A stretch of 64,000 nt of DNA, taken from positions 114,126,313 through 114,190,312 of the forward strand of contig OX578276.1 in NCBI GenBank assembly GCA_951217055.1, given 5' to 3'. Shown here in pieces: positions 11,701-22,215 of this stretch. The position numbers and the translations under genes were made by a program. The notes beneath the pieces were generated by a model that worked only from the letters and a program-made list of their open reading frames with translations, ran no database searches and had not been told where the DNA came from. The DNA comes from Gerris lacustris (Eukaryota > Arthropoda > Insecta > Hemiptera > Gerridae). Numbering within the stretch: position 1 is the stretch's first letter; each line of letters opens with the position of its first letter.

Positions 11701-14700
11701 AGCTAGGGTAAAAGGGCAACTTATAAATCATACGATGTTAATACAAATGAGAGATTATATTCCTACTAAATTCATTAGAATATTATAGGTTAAATAAATA
11801 TTTATCCAAATTATTAAATTAAGGTATATTTAAACTAATGTATATGTTTAAATGTTTTAAACATATACATTAGTTATGTTTGTTAATGTTTTTTTAAAAT
11901 GCTTAAATGTTTTTGTTTTTTTTCGTTGCATATTAAAATGCATATTATATATCGATGAATGTATTATCGAAATAAATAAATAAGTTGATTATAATTTTAA
12001 ATGTAATTCTATAAATTAATTTTTAAAAAATTGACTGATAATTAAATAATGGATATCCATATCCTATGTGAAATAAAAATTGTGTAATGTAAACTTTATA
12101 TAAATGGCTACTTATATTTTGACATTATGTTTGAAGTAAGCATATTAGAAATTCGACCTGATATATATATATATTATATCACACGTTTACCATTTTATAA
12201 TTTTAAAATTAAGATAGATATTCAACTAAGTTTAATTTTCCTTTTTAGGCCAATATAATTTATTACAGCTGACGGAAGTTGAAAGCTGCTATTATAGCAC
12301 ATACCATTTGACACCGACACGCCATTAGTCACTAAAATAAAATGTTTATAGTTCTTTATTTTCAATAGTATTGTGATTAAAAAAGATTATTATTCAAGAT
12401 GATTTCTTTTCCGGGTCCTTTTATACATTTTATAATTAAATTATAATATATTAACGTTAAACCGTAATGCATTCATAAAATACGTAAGTATTTCATAAAT
12501 AAAGTAATGGGGCCTACGTAATGGTTTTATAGTTTATTTCCTTATCGGGTTGTATTAAATTTCATTCTTTAAAGAGGACTTGTTTCACCCAGAACTTTCA
12601 CTTGATTTATCTATTAAAGTTATGAACCAGATTATTTAAGTTCTCAGTGAAACATTAAAAGCCAATTTAAAAAAAAATATTTGTGATGATAAAAACACTT
12701 TATAGCAACCTGATTGTTTCATAAGACTCAATAATAATACCGAGCAGCGTTCGTTCCTGAAAATTATATTCAATAAACTTTTCACGGAATTTACGACTTT
12801 GACGTTAGGATGAATAATTATTTTTGGGGTAAGACTCCTCAAAAATACCCAGAGCGATAACCTCCGTTATATTAAAGCAAGAAATAAAATAGTAATGAAA
12901 GAATAGTGAAAGCATTGGGAAGATTCCTAATGAAAGTGGTTTTCATAGTTACAATAGCTATAGAGAAAGACCTTTTTATTATTTATAGTAACATCTAAAT
13001 ATATATATATTTATATATATATATAATTATTTCATTTAAAAGTGCGTGTACATAATTTTAGTTCAAGTTTATGTACTTTAGTTTAAGTAACAAATAAAGT
13101 TAATTTTAATTACACTAATACTTTTTGCTTCCCTATATGAGCGGGAGGTTGGAGAAAAGGGTTTAGTAACATTACGTATAAGTGTCTTCTATATAGGAAT
13201 TATCTTTACGAGATTAAGGTGTAATTTCGTCAAAACATTTTATTGTTTTGTTTTTTTTTCTTTTACAGAAAAATATTTCGTAATATTAATAACTTCAGTC
13301 CTAATTCACTGATTTAATGTTTAGGTAAGAATAGTGTGAGTGTTGAGTGGGTAATATATGGGAATCAGCTGATCCGTAATAACCCTCCGTTTAAATACCT
13401 GGCATAGTGACATAATGTTCCATTCTCTATTATACGCACCGTCGACTGTGAAATATAGGAAGAAAGTATATGTCTCCTAACTCTTATGTAGGATTAACAC
13501 GTAAGGAATAAGTAGGACTACCGATAAAATTAGGTGGGTATATAATATGTATTTTTTTATTAATTTTTTTTTTTTTTTAAATAAAGTAGGTCTCGCATAG
13601 TCGTCAATATCAACATAATTTACACCCGCAAGATTTTAATAATAATTGTTCTTTCATTAGCCAAAGAAAGAGTATTTTCAAACTAAATCCTGTTATAGAA
13701 TAGCAACTCATTTTTATGTTTACAAAAAATGTAAATTAATTATTTGTAACAGCTGTGATCTATGTCTAACTATTGAAGAAAAAAAGAACAATCTTCCTCG
13801 TATATCTGTGTGGTTTTGGTCTGGTTTACACATGCATACTATAGTAAAATAAGAGTAAATGTGAGTTGAACGTAGATTATACAATAAATAAATAAATAAA
13901 TAGCCATTTACTATTGCAAGAATAAAAAAATAATTTACACTTTACAAAAAAATAAACAAAACTTCCTATTATAAATCACAAAAATATAACCAACCAAAAT
14001 ATTTTGTAAAAAATATTAAATAACATTAGTCTCTTCTCGCAAATCGGCATTTCACCGTGGCACCGAAAGTAGATTATGACACTAAAAATATAGAAAAAAT
14101 ATTTATTTAAGTTAATATTATTTTGAAAGCGTGGCCATTACTCACCACGTCTGATCAGCCATCAATGAATCCAAGGTGGCACGAGGTCGTGGGTTCGAAC
14201 ACTACCCGTGATGCTCTGATTTATATGGCTCACACTTTGATCTATCACTCTGAATTATTATGATCAAACCACATTTTACATGGGGCTGATGTGTGAAGTG
14301 GCTAAAACTCTCTACCACGGGGCTAGTAAGATGGGCCTAAAATACAGCCTAATTGCTAGGTTCGAACTAATGATTCGTCCTATCCTTCTAGGTCTAATGT
14401 CACTTGCTTTGTTTAGACTTATGGAAACCAGTATTTATTTAACCAAAATCAATTCAATTCAATGCCATAGTCTATTATATTGTAATTTATTTCCTGTGCG
14501 AGATTGCCAAATACAGGAGAATAAAAAATAGCAAATTATAATTCAATTAGAATAGAACGAACTAGACACTATATTATGTAATTGAGTAAGCAGGCTAGAT
14601 TGAGACATTTTTGGTTATATTTCGGAATGTTAGTCTGAAAATCTACATTATATAAGGTACAAAATACTCCTTATTAGAATAGGAAACTTCGTTAGTTTTT

Positions 14701-17700
14701 ATGTAAACATTACTAATACAAGCAGGTAGAGAATAATTTTAATACTTACATAATATTTTACTGTAGAATTTTACATATTTTTATAGGTGTTCATAAGACT
14801 GCTATTTATTTAAGTAGGTTTATTAGTTATGGTTGGTTATTTAATTTGGTATTTTAATTAAACTTCCTACACAATTGATTAGGTTTAGAAAAAATACCTT
14901 CACCTGAGAAATATTAAACCAATGAGTTCATATTTATATTTTTTATTTCTTATTATGGGACAACGATATGTTTTTTTACTTTTCCTTACTACTAATAGTA
15001 GGAAAAGTATTGTTTTCACCAAAAAAATTTTTTTTTTCGAGATTTCAACGGAATTATCCGTTTTAGGTGTTTTTAAGACCTCCTGAGTGGTTTTCAGCAT
15101 GACGTATGTATGTGTGTGTGTATGTATGTGAGTGTGTATGTATGTGAGTGTGTATGTGTGTAAGTATGTGTGTGTGTGTGTATGTGTGTTATCATCGTAG
15201 CGCCCAAGGTATTTAACCTAGAAAGTTGAAACTTGGCAGAAAAATCAGTCCTAACCTGTAGTTGTGCCGCCCGGAAAATCAACTTTTTCCGCCATCTTGA
15301 ACCCAGTTTTCTGAGTCAGCAAACATTTAAAAAAATCGCAATAAATCGAAAATGGTCCTGATCGAGTTGAAATTTGGCTCGAATGTACCTCTCTGTATGA
15401 CAAACAAGCCCACTAAATTCCATTTTGATATTGGCCGCCATTTTGAAGTTATAAATTTTTGAATTTTTAAACTTAGACGGTTAATAATACTGAAAGTATA
15501 AATAGGTTTTTGACATATAGCATATCGTTGGAACCGGAAAAAATTAAGGAACAAATATAAAAAAAACCCGATGAAATTCCATTAATTAGTTTAAAAGTTA
15601 TAAGCGAATATATTATTTATTAGTGCGATAATTTTGATGACGTCAAAGTTTGTTTACATCTGTCAAAATACCGACAAACTTCAAATAATTAAATAAAATA
15701 TAAGTGTTAAAAATAAGGTTTTTTCTTTTTTAAGAAAGATAATAAATCAGTTAGTTGAGAACGGTCACCCATCCAAGTACTGACCACGTCCAATGCTGCA
15801 GTTTACTTTGGTGAATATTTAAATTTTAATTTTTTTTTTATCCCCTTAAAACATATATATAAAAATTACATATATGTAATAGCTTACAATGTGAGTAAGA
15901 TTGTACAAAAAAACTTATCTTTATGGTAGATCCGTTCCAGATCTAACTTGTTTTTTTCCGCAAGAGATTTTATTCAAGATCAATGGCGAGGAGGTAGGTG
16001 CATTGCTTCACAGACTTCAATAAAAAGGTCTCGTTGCAGTTAGGACTGTGAAGCAGTACAATTTCAAAACTATTCAACCATTGTACAGCGGGTTGCATCA
16101 ATCATAGATTGTGGTAGATTCGTCTCGTACGCACGCCTCGTTTCCTTTCTACTATTTTATAAATTTAGCTTTTGTTATCGCTATTAGAAATGCTTCTAAT
16201 TTGATACATGGGGCCTTTTTCTTCCTCTCTTTTCACCGATTGTAGGTCTGTTCTCTGAGGAATTTCAATTATTTTTAATGTCTCAATTTTCTAGATTGAT
16301 GTGTTATCTCGCTCAACATATTGCGCATAAAAAAGCACAGATGTAAGTTTAAAATAATAACATTGGTAATCTATTTTCTTTTACTGTACATTGACATAAA
16401 CCTTTAGTAAACATAGACGTTATCCTTTATTTACTATTATAGTTATTTTAGTGCTCTTGAACAACAGTATATGAAAATGAAAAGCAATTTACTATTATTA
16501 TTAAATAATTGCCTGAGTTAGTAGTTTAATTATTAATATGTAACGGTTGTTTTAATTTTTATTCTTTGCTATGTTATCCCCTTTACATTTATTATTATTT
16601 GTACTATTTTTTTTTTATTTTTATTTTTATTTTATTTATTTTTTTTTTTTTAAAGGCAAGGCTCATTGTACAAAGTATATAAAACTTTAAATTAAACGAT
16701 GTAAAACTTGTTTGTTTTTTCTGAAGTAGTTTAAATCTCATTGATGTCTAGAACAACTTCTAGGGAGCAAATAAAAAAATAATCATCACAATATTTTAAT
16801 TAATAATTAGACAAAGTTTTTTTGTTTTCTTTAAATTATTTTCTTTAACACTTAATTAATAATCAAGACAATTGACGTCTATTAGAAAGCTTGAGTGATA
16901 AACAAATATTTTGTGAAATGAAATATTAAGATTTATATTTATTAATTGTTATAAAGATTAAAATAGATCCCTATATTCATAATGCATATTAATTTCTAAA
17001 TCAGATTAAATCCTTTTTACTTATTGTGAATTTCTAGCACGGTTCACTTGTTAATGAGATCGGTTAGATTGTTCCATTCAATTATGTTCAATTGTTCTCC
17101 CTTAGCGATACACCCTACCAAAATTTACGATTACATTGTGAAAATGAAGTTATGATCTAACAATGAATTAAGAATATCCCACGATCCGATAAAAATATAA
17201 AGGGATTCTATCCATATTACTAAAAAAAAAGAAAAAATTATTCATTCATGAAATCCTTACTTTTATGATCTCTTCTCAACGGGCTGGTGCTAAAAATAGT
17301 TTTGCAGTGTAGTAGGTATTATGCAAGACAATAGTATAGTTTTTCTGTGCCTCTGTATATATGTATGTATTATGTACTTATTAAATTATTGGAATATTGA
17401 ATAGATTGAAATATAAAATAATTATAAATATATACAAATAAAGTGTAACATTCCAATATCATTTTGAGAAACCCCCTTTAACAATCTCTAATCATAAAAT
17501 AATATAATTGTTTAAAGAGAGAAAAACAAATTATTATATTATAATTAATATTTTTGGTATGATTAAGAAAATTACTTGTACATGTGTTAGTATATAAGGG
17601 AGAGTAAATTAAATTTTATAATATGTATATTGTGATTTTTTTTGTTTGGTTATTAATTTATTGTTCTCAGATTTGGTTTTTATTTTATTGTTTTATTTTT

Positions 17701-17794
17701 TATTTATAGGATGATAGAGTTATTATAGAATCAAATATTACAGCAATAAATCATCCACAATAAAAAAGGTAGAATTTTATTTTATTTATTATTA

Positions 17795-17843
<49 letters not shown>

Positions 17844-20800
17844 TGAGGATTATTATAAGATCAGTAATTCTAATGAATCAACATTATTTGTTAACTAGTT
17901 AATATCTTTGTACTAATAATATATTTTATCTTATATTTAGTTAAAAATTATTACTAACTAATTATTTAGTATAAACACTTCAATGGTCTTAATATTTTTA
18001 AATTATAATGATTCTTCTATGCTAATTTTGGCCAATAATTAATTTAAAATTAGAGACGGATTTCTGAGGTCGTTTATCGATATTATCTCCCGACATAATA
18101 ACTTATATTTTAAATACTTACCTGGATATCTTAAAAATTGTTAGGAAGCATGATGGTTTAGCAAACTTTTTAGACAGATTGTAATGTATAATCATATGTT
18201 ATATTACTTGTAATTAGAAATGAGAATAATTTTGAACTGAATAACTGTCTTTGAATGAGACTAACCGTGAATGCCAATTGTGAACTTAATACCTTCCCAT
18301 ACGTCGGAAACCTAGTATACTGTTTTATTAATATGAAATTTGTTCCTTTGGGTGACAAATTTCATATACTTAAGGATATCTTCAGGTAGACATTTGGGGT
18401 TTTTTCGTCATATTTACTGCATGAGGATTGTTTTAATAGATAGTATTTACTTAGGACATAGGGATTGTTTTACATACCTGCTATGTGGGTTTTTCCACAT
18501 AGCAGGTATTACAAAAAAATGTACTGTGTTATTCTTTCTAGCAATTGCAAGCCATCTTTAATATAATTTTTTTTTTATCAAGTTCTTTATTGGCGTAAGT
18601 AATAACAAATTATTTGTGTTTACCGGAGCCATAATGTTATTTTGTGCCTTTTTAGGGTTTTGTGGGTAAAACCAAAAAAAGAATCCCTTATAGTTTCGTT
18701 CATGTGTCTGTCTGTCTGTCTGTCTTCTGTCATTCTGTACGGTTCCAATAACTTTTGAATAAAAAGAGACAAAAACATGAAACTTTCCGAAATTAAATTT
18801 TTAAGTTTTTGGTAGTTTTCATACTACGGAAAGTTTAATTTTTAATTTAAATCAAATTATAATAATTATTATTAACTATGGGAAACAGACAGAGAAAAAT
18901 ACACTCCAGCGCCGGGATGAAACTTTCCAATATTAAAGGTCGTTTTGACGCGCACACATGAAAAATATAGCAAAAACTCAAAATTATCAGCTCTTCAAAT
19001 CCAAAATGGCAGATAAATCACGTCATGCAAAAAAAGATTTTTTTTAAATTTTGTAAGGGGTATCAAATGAAAGGTATTGAAGAGTAGATTACAAAAATAT
19101 ATGTAACACTTGTGGAAAGCGTTTAATTTTCTACGCCATTTTGTCAAAAACCGTCAAAATCTTGCTCCCCCCCCCCCTTTACTAATTTCATGTTTACAAC
19201 ACCAACGAAACCCTTTTTACGTGAGACTTCACGCACTACCAATTTGTTTAATTTGGATATTTCGTAAAGGATTGAATTGAATCAAATTTGTGGAAGGGTG
19301 CTATGGACAATTTTGGAGTATATATTTATATTTTATTTTTTTTAATGGAAGCTTTTGATTGGCTTTTTGTTAGGGTTGTTTGCAGGTATTTAAACGGGTA
19401 TCATAGGCAGTCTGTGGACTGACTTAAGAGTGGACCAACCTGGCATTTGCCTAGTAAATTGAGGAAAATCACAAAATACCTATATTTAAACAATATTTAG
19501 TGTTAAATATTAATCATAACATACTTACTATGGATATTAAAATATAATGAAACAATTATTTCTATTTGGTCATTAAATAAAGAAGAACAATAGTGTTATT
19601 TTTTTTTTAATATCTAAAGAGATATTAATTCACAATCGAAGTGCTTTTTCTATAAACCATTACTAATGTTGTATAGAAAAAGCACTTCGATCATTACCTA
19701 ATGGTCCATTAGGTAATGATTCAGTATGCACTGCGCTAGGCTTACCATGATCGAGCATTTAGACTGTAAAGATTTTTATCAAGAATTAGTAGCTTATTAT
19801 CACTTGCACTAATTTAGAGAGTGTAACAATTTACTGTCTAAACTAGGTGTAGGATATATATCAAGATTTTCTGATACCAAACAATTAGAAAATTATACGA
19901 CGATAACACTTTATCCTGAGAAGGAAAAACTCTTTTGACCCCTTGTTGACAACGTAAGAAGATAGTAAAACAAAACTACATTTAGCTAGTGAAGAGAATG
20001 CAGGAAAAGGATTAAGTTAAAATAAGGACTATATGGGATCATCATACGCCAACATACATACGGCTTGAGCTTCTTAAGTTTGTAGAGAGATTATTATTTT
20101 TTATGTGTTTATATCATACATATTTACTGGAAAGTCTAGACATTCAAATTACAGATTTTGTTAGTTGTTGGAAATTGCATTGTTTGGCCTAACATTTGTC
20201 CAAAATGTGTTCGGATAATCGGAGTTTATGTATCTACAATTTACAGTTCTTAATATATAGATAGGATTTTTTAATTTATTCAATTTAAGGACTTATAATC
20301 TTTCATTAATATGTGATTTGTTCCTTTGGGTAATAAATTTCATATGCTTAAATAGGGATATCTTTGGATAGTCATTTTGGTATCTCGACATATTTAGGGC
20401 ATGAGGGTTTGTTTTGCATAGCTGTTATGTGGCTTTTTCTGTTGTATTATTACAAAAAAATATTGTATTTTATTCTTTCTAGCAATTACAAGCCAAAGTA
20501 TCAATTATACAGTTATGTGTTGTAAACGAATAATTGAATGAAAAAAAAACTGTTTTTGCGATTAAAGAAACTTTATTGTTTAGAACTTTAAGTTAAATTC
20601 TGATAGGGGAAACTTCAACATGGTTAAATGTGTATGAGAGCTATATGAATTGCCAAAATTTATTAATTAATTATTTATTTATTTATTTACACTTTGAATT
20701 CAATGTAAATACTCGTATTTAGGTTTATGGATTTTCTAGTAAATGACATCATGAACTAACTAAATGCTAAAAAAAAAAAGCATGTGAACATTTATGTTGG

Positions 20801-21081
20801 CATTTCAATGCTGATCCAAAAAATAATAGATACTTTTAAGTCCTGTGACATCACTTTTTAAAATGTATTTGAAGGTACTCCATTGCAACTGGTAACTAAA
20901 TCTGTTTTAGATTAATAATGTATGGAATGTTAAAATTAAAGAACTATTTCATTATTGTATTTATGAAAATTGTTGATGATAACTTAAATTAAGTTCACTT
21001 CTTTCTCTCTAAAACTGAAATACAATACTTAAAATAAAATAAGTAACGTTTTAAAATTTTACTAACCTTGAATAGGAACAT
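5603..21081 (-). CDS. RR-2 cuticle protein (chitin-binding type 4), four exons
   Basis: This is a secreted structural protein of exoskeletal cuticle; RR-2 proteins bind chitin and are generally linked to hard cuticle. The exons are 21067-21081, 8981-9292, 6968-7057 and 5603-5764, and the joined product is about 192 aa. Residues 1-18 form a signal peptide (MFLFK from exon 1, then [13 protein letters not shown]). Residues about 19-105 are rich in His, Tyr and acidic residues, with four KHYEP repeats. The RR-2 domain follows at about 110-175, with [37 protein letters not shown] and GFNAVV all matching the family consensus. The tail ends SHGAEY. All introns are GT-AG and phase 0. Junction 2/3 gives VDYY-DHPKY and junction 3/4 gives RDGDK-VEGQY, both expected within RR-2 proteins. 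The exon 1 assignment rests on a Met-plus-donor micro-exon typical of cuticle genes and on a TATA box 117 bp upstream. The 11.8 kb first intron is long and would need RNA evidence. Confidence 0.88.
6208..6784. mobile_element. Foldback MITE with long terminal inverted repeats, in intron 3 of the cuticle gene
   Basis: The 577-bp element begins TAGTCCAGGAGATAGC and ends GCTATCTCCTGGACTA. Pairing continues inward for roughly 200 bp per arm, for example TAGTGTCTGACTAACATCAA against its complement, and GATCCTGAGTA / TACTCAGGATC near the centre. The flanks are TTT on each side, a possible 3-bp target duplication. No transposase is present. The related element at 10009-11238 has the same termini. Confidence 0.8.
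6968..7057 (-). CDS. Cuticle gene exon 3 (first half of the RR-2 domain)
   Basis: It has 30 codons, from acceptor TTTCAG to donor GTATGT. It encodes [11 protein letters not shown]...[15 protein letters not shown], the N-terminal half of the extended R&R consensus. It is too short for an ORF search and was found by translation plus splice consensus. Confidence 0.93.
7060..8970. other. Intron 2 of the cuticle gene, AT-rich
   Basis: About 1.9 kb between exons 3 and 2. I see simple AT-rich sequence, a small hairpin near 7670-7690 (CACCTTGTTCCATCTTCAAGGTG) and nothing recognisable as a gene or named repeat. Confidence 0.5.
8981..9292 (-). CDS. Cuticle gene exon 2 (signal peptide end and His/Tyr-rich linker)
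   Basis: It has 104 codons, from acceptor TGTTACAG to donor GTAAGT, both phase 0. It encodes the end of the signal peptide and then a low-complexity region ([28 protein letters not shown]) followed by tandem KHYEP units. On the plus strand this gives an apparent 109-residue antisense ORF, which is only a shadow. Confidence 0.9.
9004..9115 (-). repeat. 15-bp coding minisatellite (KHYEP units)
   Basis: Tandem copies of a 15-bp unit (plus strand GGTTCATAGTGTTTA) inside exon 2 encode four exact KHYEP repeats flanked by diverged units ([10 protein letters not shown]). The unit is a whole number of codons, so gain or loss of units keeps the reading frame. Confidence 0.85.
10203..10650 (+). repeat. 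Repeat D: leading hairpin, TGTC tract, then conserved body
   Basis: It starts ACTTTCTCATATAAAGAGAAAG, a short hairpin, then TATTGTGATGGCGCG, then a TGTCTGTC/TGTCGTC microsatellite (10318-10360), then a block containing GGCCGATTTTGACGAAATTT. Partial copies are at 24466-24775 (+) and 41690-41910 (-). It is non-coding; the 75-aa minus-strand open frame here is just the repeat. Confidence 0.6.
10655..10836 (+). repeat. 182-bp SINE-like block, copy 1
   Basis: The block starts GAGAGCCCGGGTTCGATTCC, where GGTTCGATTCC matches a Pol III B box of a tRNA T arm, and ends GTCTCGGACCGATTT. It is identical by eye to 10919-11100 over its full length. The A box is missing or diverged, so the head may be truncated. 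Confidence 0.7.
10919..11100 (+). repeat. 182-bp SINE-like block, copy 2
   Basis: Exact direct repeat of 10655-10836 at an offset of 264 bp, followed by a T run. The 82 bp between the copies is not duplicated further on. Complete identity points to a very recent duplication or gene conversion. Confidence 0.7.
11240..14125. other. Intron 1 of the cuticle gene, AT-rich with simple repeats
   Basis: No gene is seen. It contains a perfect palindrome at 11834-11874, TA-rich tracts near 13000-13030 and a T run near 13565-13580. Apparent ORFs under 70 codons have AT-driven composition. Confidence 0.5.
11834..11874. repeat. Perfect palindrome with 19-bp arms and 3-nt loop
   Basis: ACTAATGTATATGTTTAAA, then TGT, then its exact complement. 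It stands alone inside the long intron, and no flanking target duplication is evident. Confidence 0.85.
14130..14480 (+). repeat. SINE F, tRNA-derived, copy 1
   Basis: It contains GGTCGTGGGTTCGAACACT (B box) and, downstream, the body segment TGTGTGAAGTGGCTAAAACT ... CACGGGGC ... TAGGTTCGAACTAATGATTCG. The same order and wording occur at 43466-43935. It is not a functional tRNA: the head is degenerate and the body is SINE-like. The 83-aa ORF here is not a gene. Confidence 0.65.
14975..15660 (+). repeat. Repeat H with leading hairpin and GT-rich microsatellite
   Basis: It starts ACTTTTCCTTACTACTAATAGTAGGAAAAGTATTG, a hairpin with 9-10 bp arms that also occurs at 59177-59211. A (TGTA/TG)n tract follows (15101-15190), then a body with CGCCATCTTGAACCC and finally the 190-bp segment shared with 1160-1345. 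ORFs here (for example the [12 protein letters not shown] one) are microsatellite translations. Confidence 0.6.
15755..15800 (-). rRNA. 5S rRNA-derived fragment (pseudogene)
   Basis: The minus strand reads GCAGCATTGGACGTGGTCAG followed by TACTTGGATGGGTGACCG. This matches the internal part of eukaryotic 5S rRNA, roughly positions 58-105, including most of the internal control region (GGATGGGTGACC is the box C core). Only about 46 nt are present, so it is not a working 5S gene. It lies just after repeat H and may be the head of a 5S-derived SINE or a stray pseudogene. Confidence 0.7.
15810..18330. other. Intron 1 of the cuticle gene, AT-rich
   Basis: No gene is seen. It contains a hairpin at about 16002-16055 (TGCTTCACAG ... 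CTGTGAAGCA), T-rich tracts around 16600-16650 and a pure T run of about 42 at 17800-17841. Confidence 0.45.
18331..18555 (+). repeat. Dispersed repeat J, copy 1
   Basis: It shares ATTTGTTCCTTTGGGTGACAA, GGATATCTTC, the TTATGTGG-like block and TTATTCTTTCTAGCAATTGC with 20310-20497. It starts with a hairpin (TGAAATTTGT ... ACAAATTTCA) and contains a second perfect one, CATACCTGCTATGTGG / CCACATAGCAGGTAT (18474-18510). Non-coding. Confidence 0.6.
18640..19250 (+). repeat. GGGTTTTGTGGGTAAAACC-type repeat with TCTG tract and embedded SINE E tail
   Basis: It starts TAGGGTTTTGTGGGTAAAAC, then TCCCTTATAGTTTCGTTCATG and a (TGTC)n tract at 18700-18725. Later blocks include AAAATGGCAGATAAATCAC and GGTATCAAATGAAAGGTATT. 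A fragment of the SINE E tail (TACTACGGAAAG ... GACAGAGAAAAATACACTC) interrupts it at about 18797-18925. The wording is close to repeats common in insect genomes. Non-coding. Confidence 0.55.
19635..19720. repeat. Two adjacent perfect hairpins sharing a boundary
   Basis: Hairpin 1 has 20-bp perfect arms at 19635-19654 and 19672-19691 with a 17-nt loop (arm ATCGAAGTGCTTTTTCTATA). Hairpin 2 at 19690-19720 has 15-bp perfect arms around one central base (ATCATTACCTAATGG). They overlap by two bases. No duplicated flank is seen. Confidence 0.85.
19985..20060 (+). repeat. Short dispersed repeat K, copy 1
   Basis: GAATGCAGGAAAAGGATTAA, GTTAAAATAAGGA and GCCAACATACAT recur in the same order at 21757-21833, upstream of the cuticle promoter. 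Confidence 0.5.
20310..20497 (+). repeat. Dispersed repeat J, copy 2
   Basis: Diverged copy of 18331-18555 with the same order of blocks, from ATTTGTTCCTTTGGGTAATAA to TTCTTTCTAGCAATTACAAG. Confidence 0.6.
21067..21081 (-). CDS. Cuticle gene exon 1 (start codon, 5 codons)
   Basis: The minus strand reads ATGTTCCTATTCAAG followed by the donor GTTAGT, encoding MFLFK. Arthropod cuticle protein genes often interrupt the signal peptide a few codons after Met, and joined to exon 2 this gives a proper hydrophobic signal peptide. In exon 2 itself an in-frame ATG lies within the acceptor sequence at 9301, but it would give a weaker start and would ignore the splice site. Confidence 0.7.
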
Positions 21082-21197
21082 GTTTGTTGTAGTTTAGCTG
21101 AGATGTAAAAATTCACCCGATAAAATTTTCCTGAGAAGTGAGATGGTTAGGCCGTGCTAGTTCGCTGTTAACTCGCCCCTTGAGAGCCACCCCTAAT

Positions 21198-21205
21198 CTT
21201 TTATA
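21198..21205 (-). promoter_or_regulatory. TATA box of the RR-2 cuticle gene
   Basis: The minus strand reads TATAAAAG 117 bp upstream of the start codon. The expected transcription start, about 30 bases downstream, falls near 21173 (GCGAGTTA, a weak match to the arthropod initiator TCAGT). A notably GC-rich block sits just upstream at 21225-21320, unlike the AT-rich surroundings. TATA-driven promoters are usual for cuticle genes. Confidence 0.65.
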
Positions 21206-21756
21206 CGAGATACTGTACCTGTTGGTGGGGCCGACTTATAGAAAGCATTGGAGCACTCCCCTGCACCCGGGCTCTCATCCACAGTCCACACGCACCTGAC
21301 TGCGCAACCCTGAGAACGGCCACAACAAAGAACTTACACAAGTCTTAAAGATTTATCCTCTTCCAATTGGTATTTTTTTTTTCCAAAGTCCATCTTTTGT
21401 TTTAATGCTTTTTGAATAAGAAATATAAGGAAGAATTTCGTGAAATTCCTTTTATATAATGATCTAATTGTTTATATATTTTTTTAATCTAATCTTTGTT
21501 ATATTTTTTTCAAAGAATCGTTTTTGTCTACAATTAATACACTTAATTGTAACAAAAAATCAAAATAATTAAAATTATGATTTATTTCAACGGTTCTTAG
21601 TTTCCAAACTTCACACTGCGGAACCCTAAGGCTTATCTGACTTACAACGAAGAAATTTGAATTCATTCAAATTATCTGAATTAAAATGCCTCATTCTAGT
21701 AGAAAACTACAAATAACAAACACTATTGTAAGATACTGAAAGTATTTGCTAATTAT

Positions 21757-21833
21757 TGGAGAGGATGCAGGAACAAGATTAAGTTAAAATAAGGAATTAT
21801 GGGATTTACATCATAAGCCAACATACATCATAC
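21757..21833 (+). repeat. Short dispersed repeat K, copy 2
   Basis: Partner of 19985-20060, sharing GGATGCAGGAACAAGATTAA, GTTAAAATAAGGA and GCCAACATACAT. Confidence 0.5.
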
Positions 21834-21956
21834 AACACAACATAAGGACTGACATGCTAAAATGTTGTTTACGCCTACAGAGGATGTTAAGTTATCAATA
21901 ATTTTATTATAATAACATTTTTAAAAGCAAGCTTTTACTCGGATTCTTCTCTACAA

Positions 21957-22215
21957 ACTTTCATTTGATATCCAAGTCATGGAAGTGCTTAAAAAAGAAC
22001 TAAAAAAAAATATCTAGTCCGCCATCTTGGGCTGTCCACCATATTGGATTTAGAATGACGTTACTTAGCTAACCATGCCTTGTCATCCAAACTAAACGTG
22101 TATACAAAATTTCAATGTCGGTTCAATCGGGAGGATAACTGCATTAAAATTCAGTTCCAAGATTTGACCTGAACATACACATACATATACATACATACAA
22201 ACATTGTAAGTTAAA
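21957..22215 (+). repeat. Repeat with CCGCCATCTTGG block and CATACATA tail
   Basis: TTCATTTGATATCCAAGTCA, GTCCGCCATCTTGGGCTGTC, CAAAATTTCAATGTCGGTTC and a (CATA)n tail follow one another. The layout (microsatellite plus 'tttcaatgtcggttcaatc' wording) resembles the other insect dispersed repeats in this window. Non-coding. Confidence 0.4.
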
